From contig OX422214.1 of assembly GCA_949130495.1 (NCBI GenBank), positions 250,732,187-250,796,186 of the forward strand: a stretch of DNA of 64,000 nucleotides, given 5' to 3'. The notes under the pieces are model-generated. The model was given only the letters and a program-made list of their open reading frames with translations. It searched no databases and was not told the DNA's origin. Source of the stretch: Sambucus nigra. Taxonomy: Eukaryota > Streptophyta > Magnoliopsida > Dipsacales > Adoxaceae. Position numbers and translations under genes: made by a program. Shown in pieces: positions 23,495 through 35,875 of this stretch; within the stretch, counting starts at the first letter, position 1; every line of letters starts with the position of its first letter.

Positions 23495-24990
23495 GTTGGT
23501 GTGACAACCCGAATATAATTATGATTAATTATACGTAAATCATGCCTAGCTTGTGTGATATGATTAGTGTGTTATTAATATATGTGATGTTAATTTATTA
23601 TGTTTAGTCTAATCCTACCTCCAAAAAGCATGAAATGTCGAATTAGTTACAAATACAAAATTTGAAGGTTTCGATAGGAATGTCCATGTTTAAGGCTAGT
23701 TTTGACCTTTATGACATAACAATTGACTTGAGGTGAAAACTACATAATTGTAGACAAGTGAGTTATGGTTGTAACACAACAAACGGTGAATGAAACGGAG
23801 GTTCGAGTGAGAAGTTATACCAAAATTACGAAACAAGGGCAAAGTAGTCCATCCATTAAGTAGTATTTTGTCTTAATATGGCAACAAATGTTTTATTCTC
23901 ATTGGTTGGGAAGGGTGGTGGCTTTGGCCGACCTCAAACCCTTAGAATTACCTCTTTATTCAGCCAAAATGCAGCCATGAGAGATTTTAAGCCTAAGGAA
24001 AGAGAAGTTGGAAGTTAGGAAGAAAAAGTGAGGAGAAAATTGAAGAAAATTCATAGAAAATTACGAAAAAGCCCCTAAGGTAATTCCAACCATGAATCTT
24101 GCTATTTTTTCTTTCATTTACGATTTATATGATATAAATCCTTGATTTTTATTGAACTTTCATGTTTGGGTGCATATGTATGGATATATGCAAGTTTAAG
24201 TTAAGTTGAATGTACAAAACCCTAAGATTGCTTTGTTTAGAAACTTTGTTTATTCAAACTTCCATATATTTTTTTATAGTTACTGGAATCGATTGCTTCC
24301 AATTGGATATTAACATGGACTCATATATGTATGACATATCCGGAAATCATGTGAAAATACCAACAAATGAGTCCTTGGTGAGGGTTTGAAGTTCGGGTAA
24401 GAAATCTGCCCTAAGGGTGAAAATATGCCCGCCATGTGTTCGGTGTTTTGCTTGACATAGCAAACGAACCTTAAAAATTATGAAACTTTAATCTTGTATT
24501 TTTCAATGTGTTTACTGATGTTGGGTGAAAGATCATAGAAATTTATGATGTAGAAAAATCATGAAAATTCCTGGAAGTTGAATGAACGATAAAAGAGCCT
24601 ATAGGGCAGATTTACTATGTAGTGAAGAAATAGGCTTATTTTGCTCTAGGAAACTCGGAATGATGTGCCGTCTTTTGTTTTGGAACATGATATAATTGGA
24701 TTACCAAGAATAATTAAAAAGGGTTTGGGCTGTAATTTGAATATGTTAGATATCAGAACCTGAGTCTAGATGGGACTTCATTTTAATGAATGATTTGAAT
24801 TGAATAATATGATGCTTATGAATTGAGGTATGATTGAAGTTATTCTTTGGACTATTAATATTCTTATGATGATACTAATATTGTGAGAATGATAGGAAGG
24901 GAAGGAGAGCTGATTGAACAAGTACAGGATAAAGGCAAGGGAAAATCCAGTTAAACTGTCAAGGTGAGTGTACTTATGATTTGTTTCATA

Positions 24991-24998
24991 TATAAATA
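24991..24998 (+). promoter_or_regulatory. Possible TATA box of the Tekay LTR
   Basis: TATAAATA lies 9 bp before the first hairpin of the series. If used, transcription would begin near 25025, putting most hairpins at the very 5' end of the RNA. An alternative TATA-like word, GATATAAATCC, is near 24131, so the start is uncertain. Confidence 0.45.
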
Positions 24999-25006
24999 TG
25001 AATATA

Positions 25007-25207
25007 GCTCTAAGAGCGGATTTGTTTGAATACTTCGGTATTCAGGATTTGTTTGGATATTAAAATATCTAGGATTGGTTGGGTCTTATGATCCAGGATT
25101 GGAATTGGACAAAGATCCAATGATTTGTTGGAACTTATGTTCCAGGATTTGTTATTGCCAATGGGCAGGATTGTTCGGATTTTATATCCACTTATTCTAT
25201 ATAGAAT
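25007..25207 (+). repeat. Series of nine short inverted repeats (hairpins) in the 5' LTR
   Basis: Nine small dyads follow each other: GCTCTAAGAGC (25007), GAATACTTCGGTATTC (25028), GGATATTAAAATATCT (25055), GGGTCTTATGATCC (25081), TTGGACAAAGATCCAA (25105), GGAACTTATGTTCC (25130), TGCCAATGGGCA (25156), GGATTTTATATCC (25177) and ATTCTATATAGAAT (25194). Starts are 17-27 nt apart, mostly 24-27. Many linkers read AGGATTTG or AGGATTGG. Stems differ in sequence but keep form and spacing, as expected of selected RNA structure. Confidence 0.8.
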
Positions 25208-25664
25208 TGTTATTACATTGTAGGGAAGGAGTACCTCACTAAGCTTAATGCTTACAGTTATATTTTAACAATTTCAGGTTTCTATGCTGCCAACTAGAAT
25301 ACCATATGACCGGTAACTTTGAGAGTTGCACCGTTGGAAGGAGCCGGGGTTTAAATGTGGGGATTTTATCATTGTCACACTGAAGATTTTAATTTACTCA
25401 CACATTGTATATTTTGCGTTAGTATGGATTGAGTTAATGATTGTGAAATTTTATCGTAGTTAATCATAGTATTGTATGTCCGCTTAAATTATGACTCTGA
25501 TATTGATTTCGTTATGGCACAATAATAATATTATGTTGATTATGCGCATTATACAGTAAAATATGGATAGATGAATTATATTTCCAATGGGCTCTAGATT
25601 ATGATTTAATTATTCTAATAATAAATGATTAGTATGGATATTGGGTTTGGGGTGTGACAATTAG

Positions 25665-25676
25665 TGGTATCAGAGC
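25665..25676 (+). promoter_or_regulatory. Primer-binding site of the Tekay element (tRNA-Met)
   Basis: TGGTATCAGAGC, the standard match to the 3' end of initiator tRNA-Met, lies five bases after the LTR end. Confidence 0.95.
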
Positions 25677-25830
25677 GTCTAGGTTATTAATTCTGGACGT
25701 GTGTGACGATTAGATGGCAGTTATTGATTGATTTGATATTATTGAATTGTTTATATACTAACAAATAGTTTAGTACTATAAACTGTTTATATTGGTTGTT
25801 AGAATTTTATTGTATTACAGATAATTCCAG

Positions 25831-28800
25831 ATGGAACCTGGGAATGGAAAACCTAGAGAAGAGGGAGTCGCTTCTCGTACAGAGAATACTGAAGTGGAGC
25901 AAAGTGTTGCTGGATGGGCTAGAGAGCAAGAGAAGCCTACAGAGATGCAAATAATGGCGCAGGCAATGATGAGGATGGCAGAGCAACAAGAAAGAAATAT
26001 GGCGCAAATGGCAGAACAACAGGCTAGATATCTAGAATCCAAGACTGTGGCCAGGATTGAGAAAGAGGCAAGGAAGGAAATGAAAGATTCCATGCATGAG
26101 AAGTTTTTGAAGTTGAATCCTCCAGAATATTCAGGGTCAGTTGAACCTACGGAAGCTGAGATGTGGGTCAGGGATCTAGAAACTATCTTTGCAGTTATGA
26201 AGGTTCCAGATAACCAGAAAGTGAATCTAGCTGTGTTTAAGCTCAAAGGAGAGGCGAAATATTGGTGGGAAGCCAGCAACCATTTGGTGCCCAGGATGGA
26301 AGGTACTGATGTTATTACTTGGGCTGAATTTATTAAAGCTTTGTATGTTAAGTATTTCCCTAAGGTCTATAGGAGGGAGAAACTGAGGGAGTTTATAAAT
26401 TTGACCCAAGGGAACATGTCTGTGAGGGAGTATGATGCTAAATTTACTGCTTTGTCTAGATTTGCTACTAAGTATGTGCAGGAGGAAGAAGATAAATGTA
26501 GTAAGTTTCAAGATGGACTGATTTTGCCTATTCAAAATAGAGTAGCCACTTATGAGTTAGAAGATTATGCTTCTCTGGTAAACAAAGCCATGATAGCAGA
26601 AAGGCAAATGAACCAAGGGGTGGCGAGCAGAGAGAGTTTTAAGAAAAGTAGATTCGACGCATCTCAGTATAGGGGAGGTGAGAGTGGAAGTGTTAAGGTG
26701 GAACCTCATAAATTTCAGAGAGGTGGTGGAGATAGTGGTAGAGGTCAGGGGAGGTTTGGTAGAGATACCAGGGGTGGAGGATCTTTTGGTTCAGCCAGAA
26801 AGTCAGGGAGAGGTGAGGCCCCAATAGGAGGTGTTACATGTTTCTTTTGTAAAGAGGAAGGACATTATAAATCTGAGTGTCCTAAGCTTAAGGGATTGGA
26901 ATGCTACCATTGTCATCAAGTGGGGCATATTAAGAAGAATTGTCCGCAATTGGCACAGACTCCAGCAGCACATAGTGAAGTAGTAAGCAGAATGTTATCT
27001 CCAGGCAGTACAGTGAAGAGTGTGGGTAGAGGACAAGCTAGTGGTTCCAGGCCAGGTGGACGAGTCTTTACGATGAAAGAAGCTCAGATTACGCCAGATG
27101 TGGTGACAGGTACACTTTCTGTTAGTGATAGAAGTGCTTATGTTTTGGTTGATCCTGGTTCCACACATTCTTTTGTGTCCTATGCTTTTGCCATATACTT
27201 GAATATACCGTGTGCTCGTTTAGATGTGGGGTTGGGTATTTATATGCCTATGGGGGATATGGTTGTAACTGAATATGTTTTTCATGATTGTGTTTTGACT
27301 GTGGGGTCTAGAGATACAGTTATAGATCTACTTCCATTGGATATTTCTGATTTTGATATAATTCTGGGAATGGATTGGCTATCCAAATATCATGCATCCA
27401 TGGATTGTTTCCGTAAGGAAGTTGTTTTTAATATGCCTGGTGAGCCTGAATTTAAATTTGTGGGGGAAAGGAAAATTGTTCCCAGTTGCATCATTTCTGC
27501 TATTCAGACGAGGAAATTATTGAGTAAGGGTTGTGAGGGTTTTATTGCATATGTTCTTGACACTAGGAAGGGGGCTTTACAATTAGTCGATGTTCCTATT
27601 GTACGGGATTTTCCTGAAGTGTTTCCTAGTGAGTTGCCAGGGTTACCTCCAGAAAGAGAAGTTGAATTTAGTATTGAATTAGCACCAGGGACAACCCCTA
27701 TTTCTATGGCACCGTATAGAATGGCACCTGCTGAGTTGAAAGAACTCAAGATTCAATTGCAAGATTTACTTGATAGGGGGTTCATACAACCTAGCGTATC
27801 TCCATGGGGTGCGCCAGTTTTATTTGTGAAAAAGAAAGATGGTACCATGCGTTTGTGTATTGATTATAGGCAACTGAATAAAGCTACAATTAAGAACAAG
27901 TATCCATTACCTCGTATAGATGATTTGTTTGATCAGTTGCAGGGTGCTAAAGTGTTTTCAAAGATAGACTTGCGATCGGGTTATCATCAGGTGAGGGTGA
28001 AGGAAAGTGATATTTCTAAAACCGCTTTCCGTACTCGGTATGGTCATTTTGAATTTCTTGTGATGCCTTTTGGGGTGACTAATGCTCCAGCTGTATTTAT
28101 GGATCTTATGAACCGGGTACTGCATCCTTTTGTTGATTCATTTGTGATAGTTTTTATTGATGATATTCTGATTTATTCCCATGATATGGTTGAGCATGAA
28201 AAACATCTCACAACTATTTTGAATCTGTTGAAAGATAAGAAGTTGTATGCCAAGTTTAGCAAGTGTGAATTTTGGCTATCACAAGTTGCATTTTTAGGCC
28301 ATGTTATTTCTGGAGATGGTATATGTGTTGATCCTAAAAAGGTAGAGGCTATTGTGAAATGGGAGAGACCCGATAATGTGACTGAGGTGAGGAGTTTTCT
28401 GGGTTTAGCTGGGTATTATAGAAGGTTTATTAAGGGATTTTCTTCGATTGCCTTACCAATGACTAAACTGACTCGGAAAGATGTTAAGTTTGAATGGAAT
28501 TCTGATTGCGAAAATAGTTTTGATGAATTGAAAAAGAGGTTGGTAACCGCACCTGTTCTTACTATTCCGCATGGTGGAGATGGTTTTGTTGTTTATACCG
28601 ATGCTTCACATCAGGGGTTGGGTTGTGTTTTTATGCAGCATGGTAAAGTTATTGCCTATGCTTCTAGGCAGTTGCGTACACATGAACGTAATTATCCTAC
28701 ACATGATTTGGAACTTGCTGCTATTGTATTTGCTTTGAAATTATGGCGTCATTATCTATATGGTGAGGTATGTGAAATTTTTACTGACCATCAAAGCCTT

Positions 28801-30561
28801 AAGTATTTGTTTACTCAGAAGGAGTTGAATTTGAGGCAGAGGCGGTGGATGGAGTTAATTAAAGATTATGATTGTACAATTCACTACCACCCAGGAAAGG
28901 CAAATGTAGTTGCAGACGCTTTGAGTAGAAAGGCTTCAGGCAGGTTATCGTGTATTCGATGTGCTAGAGTTGCTCATATTATGGAGTTGAGATTGATGGG
29001 AGTGGAATTGCAGCTAGCAGATGGGGACAGATTCTTTGCTCATGTAAGCGTGAGGCCTTTGTTAGCTACCCGTATTCATGATTTGCAAAGTCAAGATCCT
29101 TTCCTTGAGAAGAAACGACAAGATCTCCGAGATGGTAAGTCTGAAGATTTTTGTATTGTGAATGATGGCACTTTATTGTATAAGCATCGGTTGTGTGTGC
29201 CTAATGTGTGTGGATTGAAAGAGGAAATTTTAGATGAGGCTCATAATTCCATTTATACTATGCATCCTGGTAGCACTAAAATGTATAGGGATTTAAAGGA
29301 GCATTATTGGTGGAATAATATGAAGAAGGAAATAACTGATTTTGTTGCGAGGTGCCTTATATGTCAGCAAGTGAAAGTGGAGCATCAGAAACCTACTGGT
29401 CTGCTTCAGCCATTGCCGATACCGGAATGGAAATGGGATCATGTAACGATGGATTTTGTGGTTGGGCTTCCTCGATCTCAGAAGGGGTCAGATTCGATTT
29501 GGGTAGTGGTGGATAGATTGACAAAGTCCGCTCACTTTCTAGCAGTCAAGACTACGTATACAGTTGATAGGTATGCTAGATTGTATGTTAATGAAATTAT
29601 TCGATTGCATGGAGCACCGGTATCTATTGTTTCAGATAGGGACCCTACTTTTACATCCAGATTTTGGGATAGCTTGCAGTATGCTATGGGTACTAACTTG
29701 AAGTTTAGTACGGCTTTTCACCCCCAGACAGATGGGCAGTCTGAAAGGACAATACAGATTTTGGAAGATATGCTTAGAGCTTGTGTGCTTGATTTCAAAG
29801 GTAATTGGGATGAATATTTACCTTTGATAGAATTTGCATATAACAATAGTTTTCAGTCTACTATTGGTATGGCTCCATATGAAGCCTTGTATGGTAGACG
29901 ATGTCGTACACCGATATGTTGGGGTGAAGTTGGTGAAAGGAAGATAGAGGGTCCAGAATTAATTGAAGTCACCACTGAAAAAGTGAAGATTATTCAAGAT
30001 AGAATGAGAATAGCTCAAAGCAGACAGAAAAGTTATGCGGATAAACGACGAAAAGATTTGGAATTCCAGAAAGGGGATTATGTGTTTCTTCGGATATCTC
30101 CATGGAAAGGAGTTATGAGGTTTGGAAAGAAAGGGAAATTAAGTCCACGCTACATTGGACCTTATGAAATCCTTGAGAAAGTCGGGATGGTTGCCTACAA
30201 GTTAGCGTTACCACCAGAATTATCTCGGTTACATGATGTTTTCCATGTTTCTATGTTGAGAAAGTATGTAGCAGACCCTTTACATGTATTGGTGGAACAA
30301 CCTATTGAGTTGAAGGCAGATTTGAGCTACGTGGAAGAACCGCTTGCTATCGTTGATAGGAAAGAACAAATATTAAGATCAAAGGTGATCCCACTTGTGA
30401 AAGTTGTGTGGAGAAGGCATTCCATGGAAGAAGCTACATGGGAGAGTGAGGATAGCATGAAAATGAGTTATCCCTATTTGTTTGATTCGGACAACCAAGG
30501 TATGTCAATTTCGAGGACGAAATTTCCTAACAGGGGGAGAATTGTGACAACCCGAATATAA
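25831..30561 (+). CDS. gag-pol: Tekay gag-pol polyprotein, intact (1,576 aa)
   Basis: A single frame encodes the whole element. Gag core includes YWWEASNHL and [10 protein letters not shown]. There are two CCHC zinc knuckles, Cys337-Cys350 and Cys358-Cys371, after an Arg/Gly-rich linker. The protease has Asp441 ([11 protein letters not shown]). RT has FIDD at 775-778. RNase H starts at Asp924 (YTDASHQG). The integrase zinc finger has His1138, His1145, Cys1175 and Cys1178; its triad is Asp1208, Asp1269 and Glu1305 with 35 residues between the last two. A C-terminal chromodomain lies at about 1510-1560 ([25 protein letters not shown]). All catalytic residues I can check are present. In chromoviruses this tail directs integration to marked chromatin. 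The first ATG after the PBS in this frame, in good context, was taken as start. The frame passes through the polypurine tract and stops 19 bp inside the 3' LTR. Confidence 0.96.
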   Translation: MEPGNGKPREEGVASRTENTEVEQSVAGWAREQEKPTEMQIMAQAMMRMAEQQERNMAQMAEQQARYLESKTVARIEKEARKEMKDSMHEKFLKLNPPEYSGSVEPTEAEMWVRDLETIFAVMKVPDNQKVNLAVFKLKGEAKYWWEASNHLVPRMEGTDVITWAEFIKALYVKYFPKVYRREKLREFINLTQGNMSVREYDAKFTALSRFATKYVQEEEDKCSKFQDGLILPIQNRVATYELEDYASLVNKAMIAERQMNQGVASRESFKKSRFDASQYRGGESGSVKVEPHKFQRGGGDSGRGQGRFGRDTRGGGSFGSARKSGRGEAPIGGVTCFFCKEEGHYKSECPKLKGLECYHCHQVGHIKKNCPQLAQTPAAHSEVVSRMLSPGSTVKSVGRGQASGSRPGGRVFTMKEAQITPDVVTGTLSVSDRSAYVLVDPGSTHSFVSYAFAIYLNIPCARLDVGLGIYMPMGDMVVTEYVFHDCVLTVGSRDTVIDLLPLDISDFDIILGMDWLSKYHASMDCFRKEVVFNMPGEPEFKFVGERKIVPSCIISAIQTRKLLSKGCEGFIAYVLDTRKGALQLVDVPIVRDFPEVFPSELPGLPPEREVEFSIELAPGTTPISMAPYRMAPAELKELKIQLQDLLDRGFIQPSVSPWGAPVLFVKKKDGTMRLCIDYRQLNKATIKNKYPLPRIDDLFDQLQGAKVFSKIDLRSGYHQVRVKESDISKTAFRTRYGHFEFLVMPFGVTNAPAVFMDLMNRVLHPFVDSFVIVFIDDILIYSHDMVEHEKHLTTILNLLKDKKLYAKFSKCEFWLSQVAFLGHVISGDGICVDPKKVEAIVKWERPDNVTEVRSFLGLAGYYRRFIKGFSSIALPMTKLTRKDVKFEWNSDCENSFDELKKRLVTAPVLTIPHGGDGFVVYTDASHQGLGCVFMQHGKVIAYASRQLRTHERNYPTHDLELAAIVFALKLWRHYLYGEVCEIFTDHQSLKYLFTQKELNLRQRRWMELIKDYDCTIHYHPGKANVVADALSRKASGRLSCIRCARVAHIMELRLMGVELQLADGDRFFAHVSVRPLLATRIHDLQSQDPFLEKKRQDLRDGKSEDFCIVNDGTLLYKHRLCVPNVCGLKEEILDEAHNSIYTMHPGSTKMYRDLKEHYWWNNMKKEITDFVARCLICQQVKVEHQKPTGLLQPLPIPEWKWDHVTMDFVVGLPRSQKGSDSIWVVVDRLTKSAHFLAVKTTYTVDRYARLYVNEIIRLHGAPVSIVSDRDPTFTSRFWDSLQYAMGTNLKFSTAFHPQTDGQSERTIQILEDMLRACVLDFKGNWDEYLPLIEFAYNNSFQSTIGMAPYEALYGRRCRTPICWGEVGERKIEGPELIEVTTEKVKIIQDRMRIAQSRQKSYADKRRKDLEFQKGDYVFLRISPWKGVMRFGKKGKLSPRYIGPYEILEKVGMVAYKLALPPELSRLHDVFHVSMLRKYVADPLHVLVEQPIELKADLSYVEEPLAIVDRKEQILRSKVIPLVKVVWRRHSMEEATWESEDSMKMSYPYLFDSDNQGMSISRTKFPNRGRIVTTRI
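30531..30541 (+). promoter_or_regulatory. Polypurine tract of the Tekay element, inside the coding frame
   Basis: CAGGGGGAGAA lies two bases before the LTR start at 30543. It is translated as the end of the polyprotein (NRGRIV). Confidence 0.85.
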
Positions 30562-32702
30562 TTATGATTAATTATACGTAAATCATGCCTAGCTTGTGTG
30601 ATATGATTAGTGTGTTATTAATATATGTGATGTTAATTTATTATGTTTAGTCTAATCCTACCTCCAAAAAGCATGAAATGTCGAATTAGTTACAAATACA
30701 AAATTTGAAGGTTTCGATAGGAATGTCCATGTTTAAGGCTAGTTTTGACCTTTATGACATAACAATTGACTTGAGGTGAAAACTACATAATTGTAGACAA
30801 GTGAGTTATGGTTGTAACACAACAAACGGTGAATGAAACGGAGGTTCGAGTGAGAAGTTATACCAAAATTACGAAACAAGGGCAAAGTAGTCCATCCATT
30901 AAGTAGTATTTTGTCTTAATATGGCAACAAATGTTTTATTCTCATTGGTTGGGAAGGGTGGTGGCTTTGGCCGACCTCAAACCCTTAGAATTACCTCTTT
31001 ATTCAGCCAAAATGCAGCCATGAGAGATTTTAAGCCTAAGGAAAGAGAAGTTGGAAGTTAGGAAGAAAAAGTGAGGAGAAAATTGAAGAAAATTCATAGA
31101 AAATTACGAAAAAGCCCCTAAGGTAATTCTAACCATGAATCTTGCTATTTTTTCTTTCATTTACGATTTATATGATATAAATCCTTGATTTTTATTGAAC
31201 TTTCATGTTTGGGTGCATATGTATGGATATATGCAAGTTTAAGTTAAGTTGAATGTACAAAACCCTAAGATTGCTTTGTTTAGAAACTTTGTTTATTCAA
31301 ACTTCCATATATTTTTGTATAGTTACTGGAATCGATTGCTTCAAATTGGATATTAACATGGACTCATATATGTATGACATATCCGAAAATCATGTGAAAA
31401 TACCAACAAATGAGTCCTTGGTGAGGGTTTGAAGTTCGGGTAAGAAATCTGCCCTAAGGGTGAAAATATGCCCGCCATGTGTTCGGTGTTTTGCTTGACA
31501 TAGCAAACGAACCTTAAAAATTATGAAACTTTAATCTTGTATTTTTCAATGTGTTTACTGATGTTGGGTGAAAGATCATAGAAATTTATGATGTAGAAAA
31601 ATCATGAAAATTCCTGGAAGTTGAATGAACGATAAAAGAGCCTATAGGGCAGATTTACTATGTAGTGAAGAAATAGGCTTATTTTGCTCTAGGAAACTCG
31701 GAATGATGTGCCGTCTTTTGTTTTGGAACATGATATAATTGGATTACCAAGAATAATTAAAAAGGGTTTGGGCTGTAATTTGAATATGTTAGATATCAGA
31801 ACCTGAGTCTAGATGGGACTTCATTTTAATGAATGATTTGAATTGAATAATATGATGCTTATGAATTGAGTTATGATTGAAGTTATTCTTTGGACTATTA
31901 ATATTCTTATGATGATACTAATATTGTGAGAATGATAGGAAGGGAAGGAGAGCTGATTGAACAAGTACAGGATAAAGGCAAGGGAAAATCCAGTTAAACT
32001 GTCAAGGTGAGTGTACTTATGATTTGTTTCATATATAAATATGAATATAGCTCTAAGAGCGGATTTGTTTGAATACTTCGGTATTCAGGATTTGTTTGGA
32101 TATTAAAATATCCAGGATTGGTTGGGTCTTATGATCCAGGATTGGAATTGGACAAAGATCCAATGATTTGTTGGAACTTATGTTCCAGGATTTGTTATTG
32201 CCAATGGGCAGGATTGTTCGGATTTTATATCCACTTATTCTATATAGAATTGTTATTACATTGTAGGGAAGGAGTACCTCACTAAGCTTAATGCTTACAG
32301 TTATATTTTAACAATTTCAGGTTTCTATGCTGCCAACTAGAATACCATATGACCGGTAACTTTGAGAGTTGCACCGTTGGAAGGAGCCGGGGTTTAAATG
32401 TGGGGATTTTATCATTGTCACACTGAAGATTTTAATTTACTCACACATTGTATATTTTGCGTTAGTATGGATTGAGTTGATGATTGTGAAATTTTATCGT
32501 AGTTAATCATAGTATTGTATGTCCGCTTAAATTATGACTCTGATATTGATTTCGTTATGGCACAATAATAATATTATGTTGATTATGCGCATTATACAGT
32601 AAAATATGGATAGATGAATTATATTTCCAATGGGCTCTAGATTATGATTTAATTATTCTAATAATAAATGATTAGTATGGATATTGGGTTTGGGGTGTGA
32701 CA
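30543..32702 (+). repeat. 3' LTR of the Tekay element
   Basis: Same length as the 5' LTR and about 99.7% alike by eye. The first 19 bases include the polyprotein stop codon. The copy of the hairpin series is at 32050-32250; here the third hairpin is a perfect dyad (GGATATTAAAATATCC), while the 5' LTR has one mismatch. Confidence 0.95.
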
Positions 32703-34140
32703 GTTGGGATCTTGTACGAACATGTTCTATAGGGTTACCAACAACGTTATCTATGGGATGGTCTTTAGAAACCCAGTTAGGCACTTCAGGGGTCTCTGTT
32801 GGTATTATTTCAGGAGAGTCATAATTTAAAAGGTTTTCAGACTTATCCACAATAGATGGTCTATGAATTATACTTTCTACATAAGTGTCATTTACAATCA
32901 CATTAATGGATTCCATCATGGTCTTAGTACGCACTTTGTAAATTCGGTAGGCTCTACTGTCAGGTGAATATCCTAAAAATATAGCTTTACCTCCCCTTGT
33001 TTCGAACTTAGATAAATGTTCTCTGTCTTTACAGACATAACATGTAATACCAAATGTCCCAAGATATTTAAGATTTGCCTTTCAGCCATATCAAAGTTCA
33101 TAGGGGGTCTGTTTAGAATTCTTCCTAAGGTAGACTCTATTGATAATGTGACATGAAGTACGAACTGATTCAATCCAAAAGTATTTAGGTAAATCTTTAG
33201 CATGTAATAAAACTCTTTCCATTTCCTGAATTGTTCTATTTTTGCACTCGGCTATCCCATTTTGTTGGGGTGTCTTGGGAGCACTGAACTCGTATTTGTA
33301 ACCATTATAGTCACAATATTGAATGACACCTGAATCTATAAATTCACCTCCTCTATCACTCCGGATTATATCTACTTGGGAGTCCTTTTCATTTTCTATA
33401 CGAAGTAAGATTTTCAAAAATGATCTAAAGGTTTCAGACTTCTACTTTAGAAAACAACCCAAGTGAATCTCGTGTAGTCGTCAACCATAACTAGAATGTA
33501 ACTATTATTACAAAGACTAATAGTATGAAAAGGACCCATTAGGTCTATATGAATGCGTTCCAATAGTTTAGAGGATAGAATGTCTTTAACTATTTAATGA
33601 GATGCCTTAACAATTTTTCCTTCTTGACAAGGACCACATACAATGTTGGAAATATGTTTTATTTTAGGAAAAGCTCTAATAATTTCCTGAGAGGACAATT
33701 TACTAAGGCTGTCATAATTTATGTGACCCATTCTATTATGCCATAATTCATTATCATCCATTCTGGAAATGTTACAGACTTCTGTACTTGGATTAGCCGT
33801 GTGACACTTATCTAGAGTACGGAGTCCTGTAATTATGCACTCACCATTTTCATTTAAAATTTTGTAATTGTTCTTCGAAAAAGTGACAGTATGATTGGAG
33901 TCACAAAATTGTGAAATACTTAGTATATTAGCCTTAAGACCTTTTACAAATAAAACATCTTCAAGAACAGGTAGTCCTTCTTCTTGGAGTGTTCCTTGGC
34001 CAACGATCTGGGCTGAAACACCATCTCCAAACAAGACTTTGCCTCTGAAGAAGTTAGTTTTGTTTGAGAGTTTGGATTCATCCCCTGTCATATTCTTAGA
34101 ACATCCAGAGTCTAAGTACCATCTAGACGTGGTGTGTTAA
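32703..34140 (-). pseudogene. pol: Element B pol, protease-integrase part (broken)
   Basis: The minus strand from 34140 has the protease motif YLDSGCSKNMTGDES, then the GAG-pre-integrase zinc finger (LWHNRMGHINYDSL, VCGPCQEGK), then the integrase core (IIRSDRGGEF, and QQNGIAECKNR where Glu is still present). A stop near 33594 and a damaged stretch at 33590-33420 break the first catalytic region. A frameshift near 33100 moves the rest to another frame. The last piece (VPNWVSKDHP, VRTRSQL) runs up to the Tekay target site and continues at 23494. It is not functional. Confidence 0.87.
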
Positions 34141-35875
34141 GCTTTCAAAGCACTGATCACTATGTTACATTTCATCTGGGGTACTAGATCATCCTTTCTT
34201 ACCCAAATTTCTATGGTTTTCAATTTACGCTTATTAGCTCGTATGTGATAAAACTTGGAAGATTCAGATTTTTGTCTATACAAATTTTGCGCAATTTTAT
34301 TGTTGTTATAAACATTTTTAGCATTTAGTCGAGAAAAGACTCTAGGATTATTTGTTACCGATTATCTTTTAGTATTAGATCTTATCTTTCTCTTTCGATA
34401 GTTAGAATTTTTGTCCGGTGGTTTAGGAAGGACATAATTGTTACGGCTTCTCCTAGAATAGTTAAAGTTCTGATAGGTAAAGGAGGGATTGGTTGTTTGA
34501 TACAGCCGTTTGCAATAGCAACCATCTAACGAGTTTCCGTACACATCATAATATGAGCAATAAAGATTGCTCGTTGCAGTTAAGTATTTAGGAAAGTTGT
34601 TGAACATAGGTTTCCCTAAATTATGAATTTTGGAATTATTTCTAGAGGGAATAGTTTGAAATGGGGTCTCACTTTGTCTAATGGGAGGACAAATGTACTT
34701 GGATTTAAGTTGAACATTATGCTTAGAGGTACTTATCTCATCAAGGTTTAACTGCTGCTGATTTCTATTAAAATCATTTTTCAAATATTGAAAGTCTGGA
34801 CAAATTTCCATAGGTCTTTTCCCACCAGTCACAAACTTTACAGTTTCAAAAGGTTTAGTTTGCTTGATATTTTGGTTCAAAAGCCTATTTCTGATCTGTT
34901 GTCAGAATTGGTCTTACTATCAGCAACACAGTCCTCAAAACAATTAGAATTGCTTTCAATTTTTGAGAATTTTTTGAAGACCATTGAAGCCTTTTCTTTT
35001 GATTGTTCCAATTCTAATAAAGATCCTTTATACTTATTTTCCAAAACATTATTGGATTCAGTCAAGTCTATTAATTTTTGTTCAAAAACCTTCATTTCCT
35101 CATCATGATTTAAACTTTGAGATGTATACTCTTCAACATTTTGTTTAACTATTTGGTTTAGGGACTCTAATTTCTTGGAAATATCTTTGACAAGCTTCTC
35201 TATTCTGGCGCTTTTCTTGAGTGTTTTAGTGTAAAGTGTGTAGTGTCCCCTATAGATTCAATTTTAGGACTCACACACCCATTGACATCAACAATAAGAC
35301 GATCACTTTGACTCACACACACACGAGTTTTAGTAATACAATCATTCTCAAGCATTAAGGTAGACATATGAGTAGAAGCAACATCATTTATCATATGATA
35401 AATTTCCTTGTCATCATTGTAGATTATCTTAGCAAAGAATGACATGCAAGGGTCATAAAAGTTGGATGACTCCGATTTATCATTTTCAGTATCACTTGAG
35501 TCATTCCAAGTCTTGCATAGCTGAGCTCTAATATGTTTGGGTTTTTTGTCTAAGTTAACCATACAGTCAGTAGCCATGTGTCCTAATTTTCCACATCTAT
35601 AGCATTCAACATTTTAAAGGTCTTTCTGAGGTTTCTTGTGATCATCAGTCTTTTGTTTGTAATGTCTTCTATCATGAGGCCTATTATTAGAAGTGTTGGA
35701 GTAATTAGGTTTCCCTTATCTAGAAGCAACTTTGTTTCTAAAGTTTACAATTTTTTTGAATTGCTTAGACATAAGAGAAATATGATTATCCAAGTTATCC
35801 AAGTCCCAATCCTCACCAAAGTCAAGGTCAAGGTCAGGTTTGATCAACTTAGATGAAAAAATAAGATTAGAATTA
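34141..35875 (-). pseudogene. gag: Element B gag remnant, truncated by a satellite junction
   Basis: The minus-strand pieces begin abruptly at the satellite border with an acidic stretch and KQFKKIVNFRNK, typical of the region before the Sirevirus gag zinc knuckle. The knuckle itself (CYRCGKLGHMATDC) is at about 35610-35570. A long, Asn/Ser-rich, low-similarity gag tail follows (NDSSDTENDKSESSNFYD), with stops at about 35700, 35600, 35200, 34877 and 34362. This tail links gag to pol. The N-terminal half of gag is gone. Confidence 0.8.

Larger units (their letters stand above)
23500..25659 (+). repeat. 5' LTR of the Tekay element
   Basis: It starts TGTGACAACCCGAAT after the GTTGG duplication and ends TGTGACA before the PBS. 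It carries a probable promoter (TATAAATA at 24991) and the hairpin series at 25007-25207. No gene lies inside. Confidence 0.95.
23500..32702 (+). mobile_element. Complete young Tekay-type Ty3/gypsy chromovirus
   Basis: All parts of an autonomous element are here: two LTRs of 2,160 bp each (23500-25659, 30543-32702), PBS, single intact gag-pol frame, and PPT. A 5-bp target duplication GTTGG flanks it exactly (23495-23499 and 32703-32707). The LTRs both begin TGTGACAACCC and end GGTGTGACA. By eye they differ at about seven sites (roughly 0.3%), so insertion was recent. It lies inside pol of element B. Tekay (Del) clade is inferred from gag, integrase and the chromodomain. Confidence 0.96.
19442..35875 (-). 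mobile_element. Element B: decayed, 5'-truncated Sirevirus-like copia, split by Tekay
   Basis: On the minus strand the remaining parts are gag (35875-~34141), protease-integrase (34140-32703), then, after the Tekay insertion, RT and RNase H (23494-22044), the spacer with two polypurine tracts, and the 3' LTR (21425-19442). The 5' LTR and gag start are missing: the sequence passes straight into satellite at 35876. Joining across the Tekay target site restores a continuous pol frame (VRTRSQL before, CNIAHFACF after). Many stops and frameshifts mark it as old. Confidence 0.88.
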
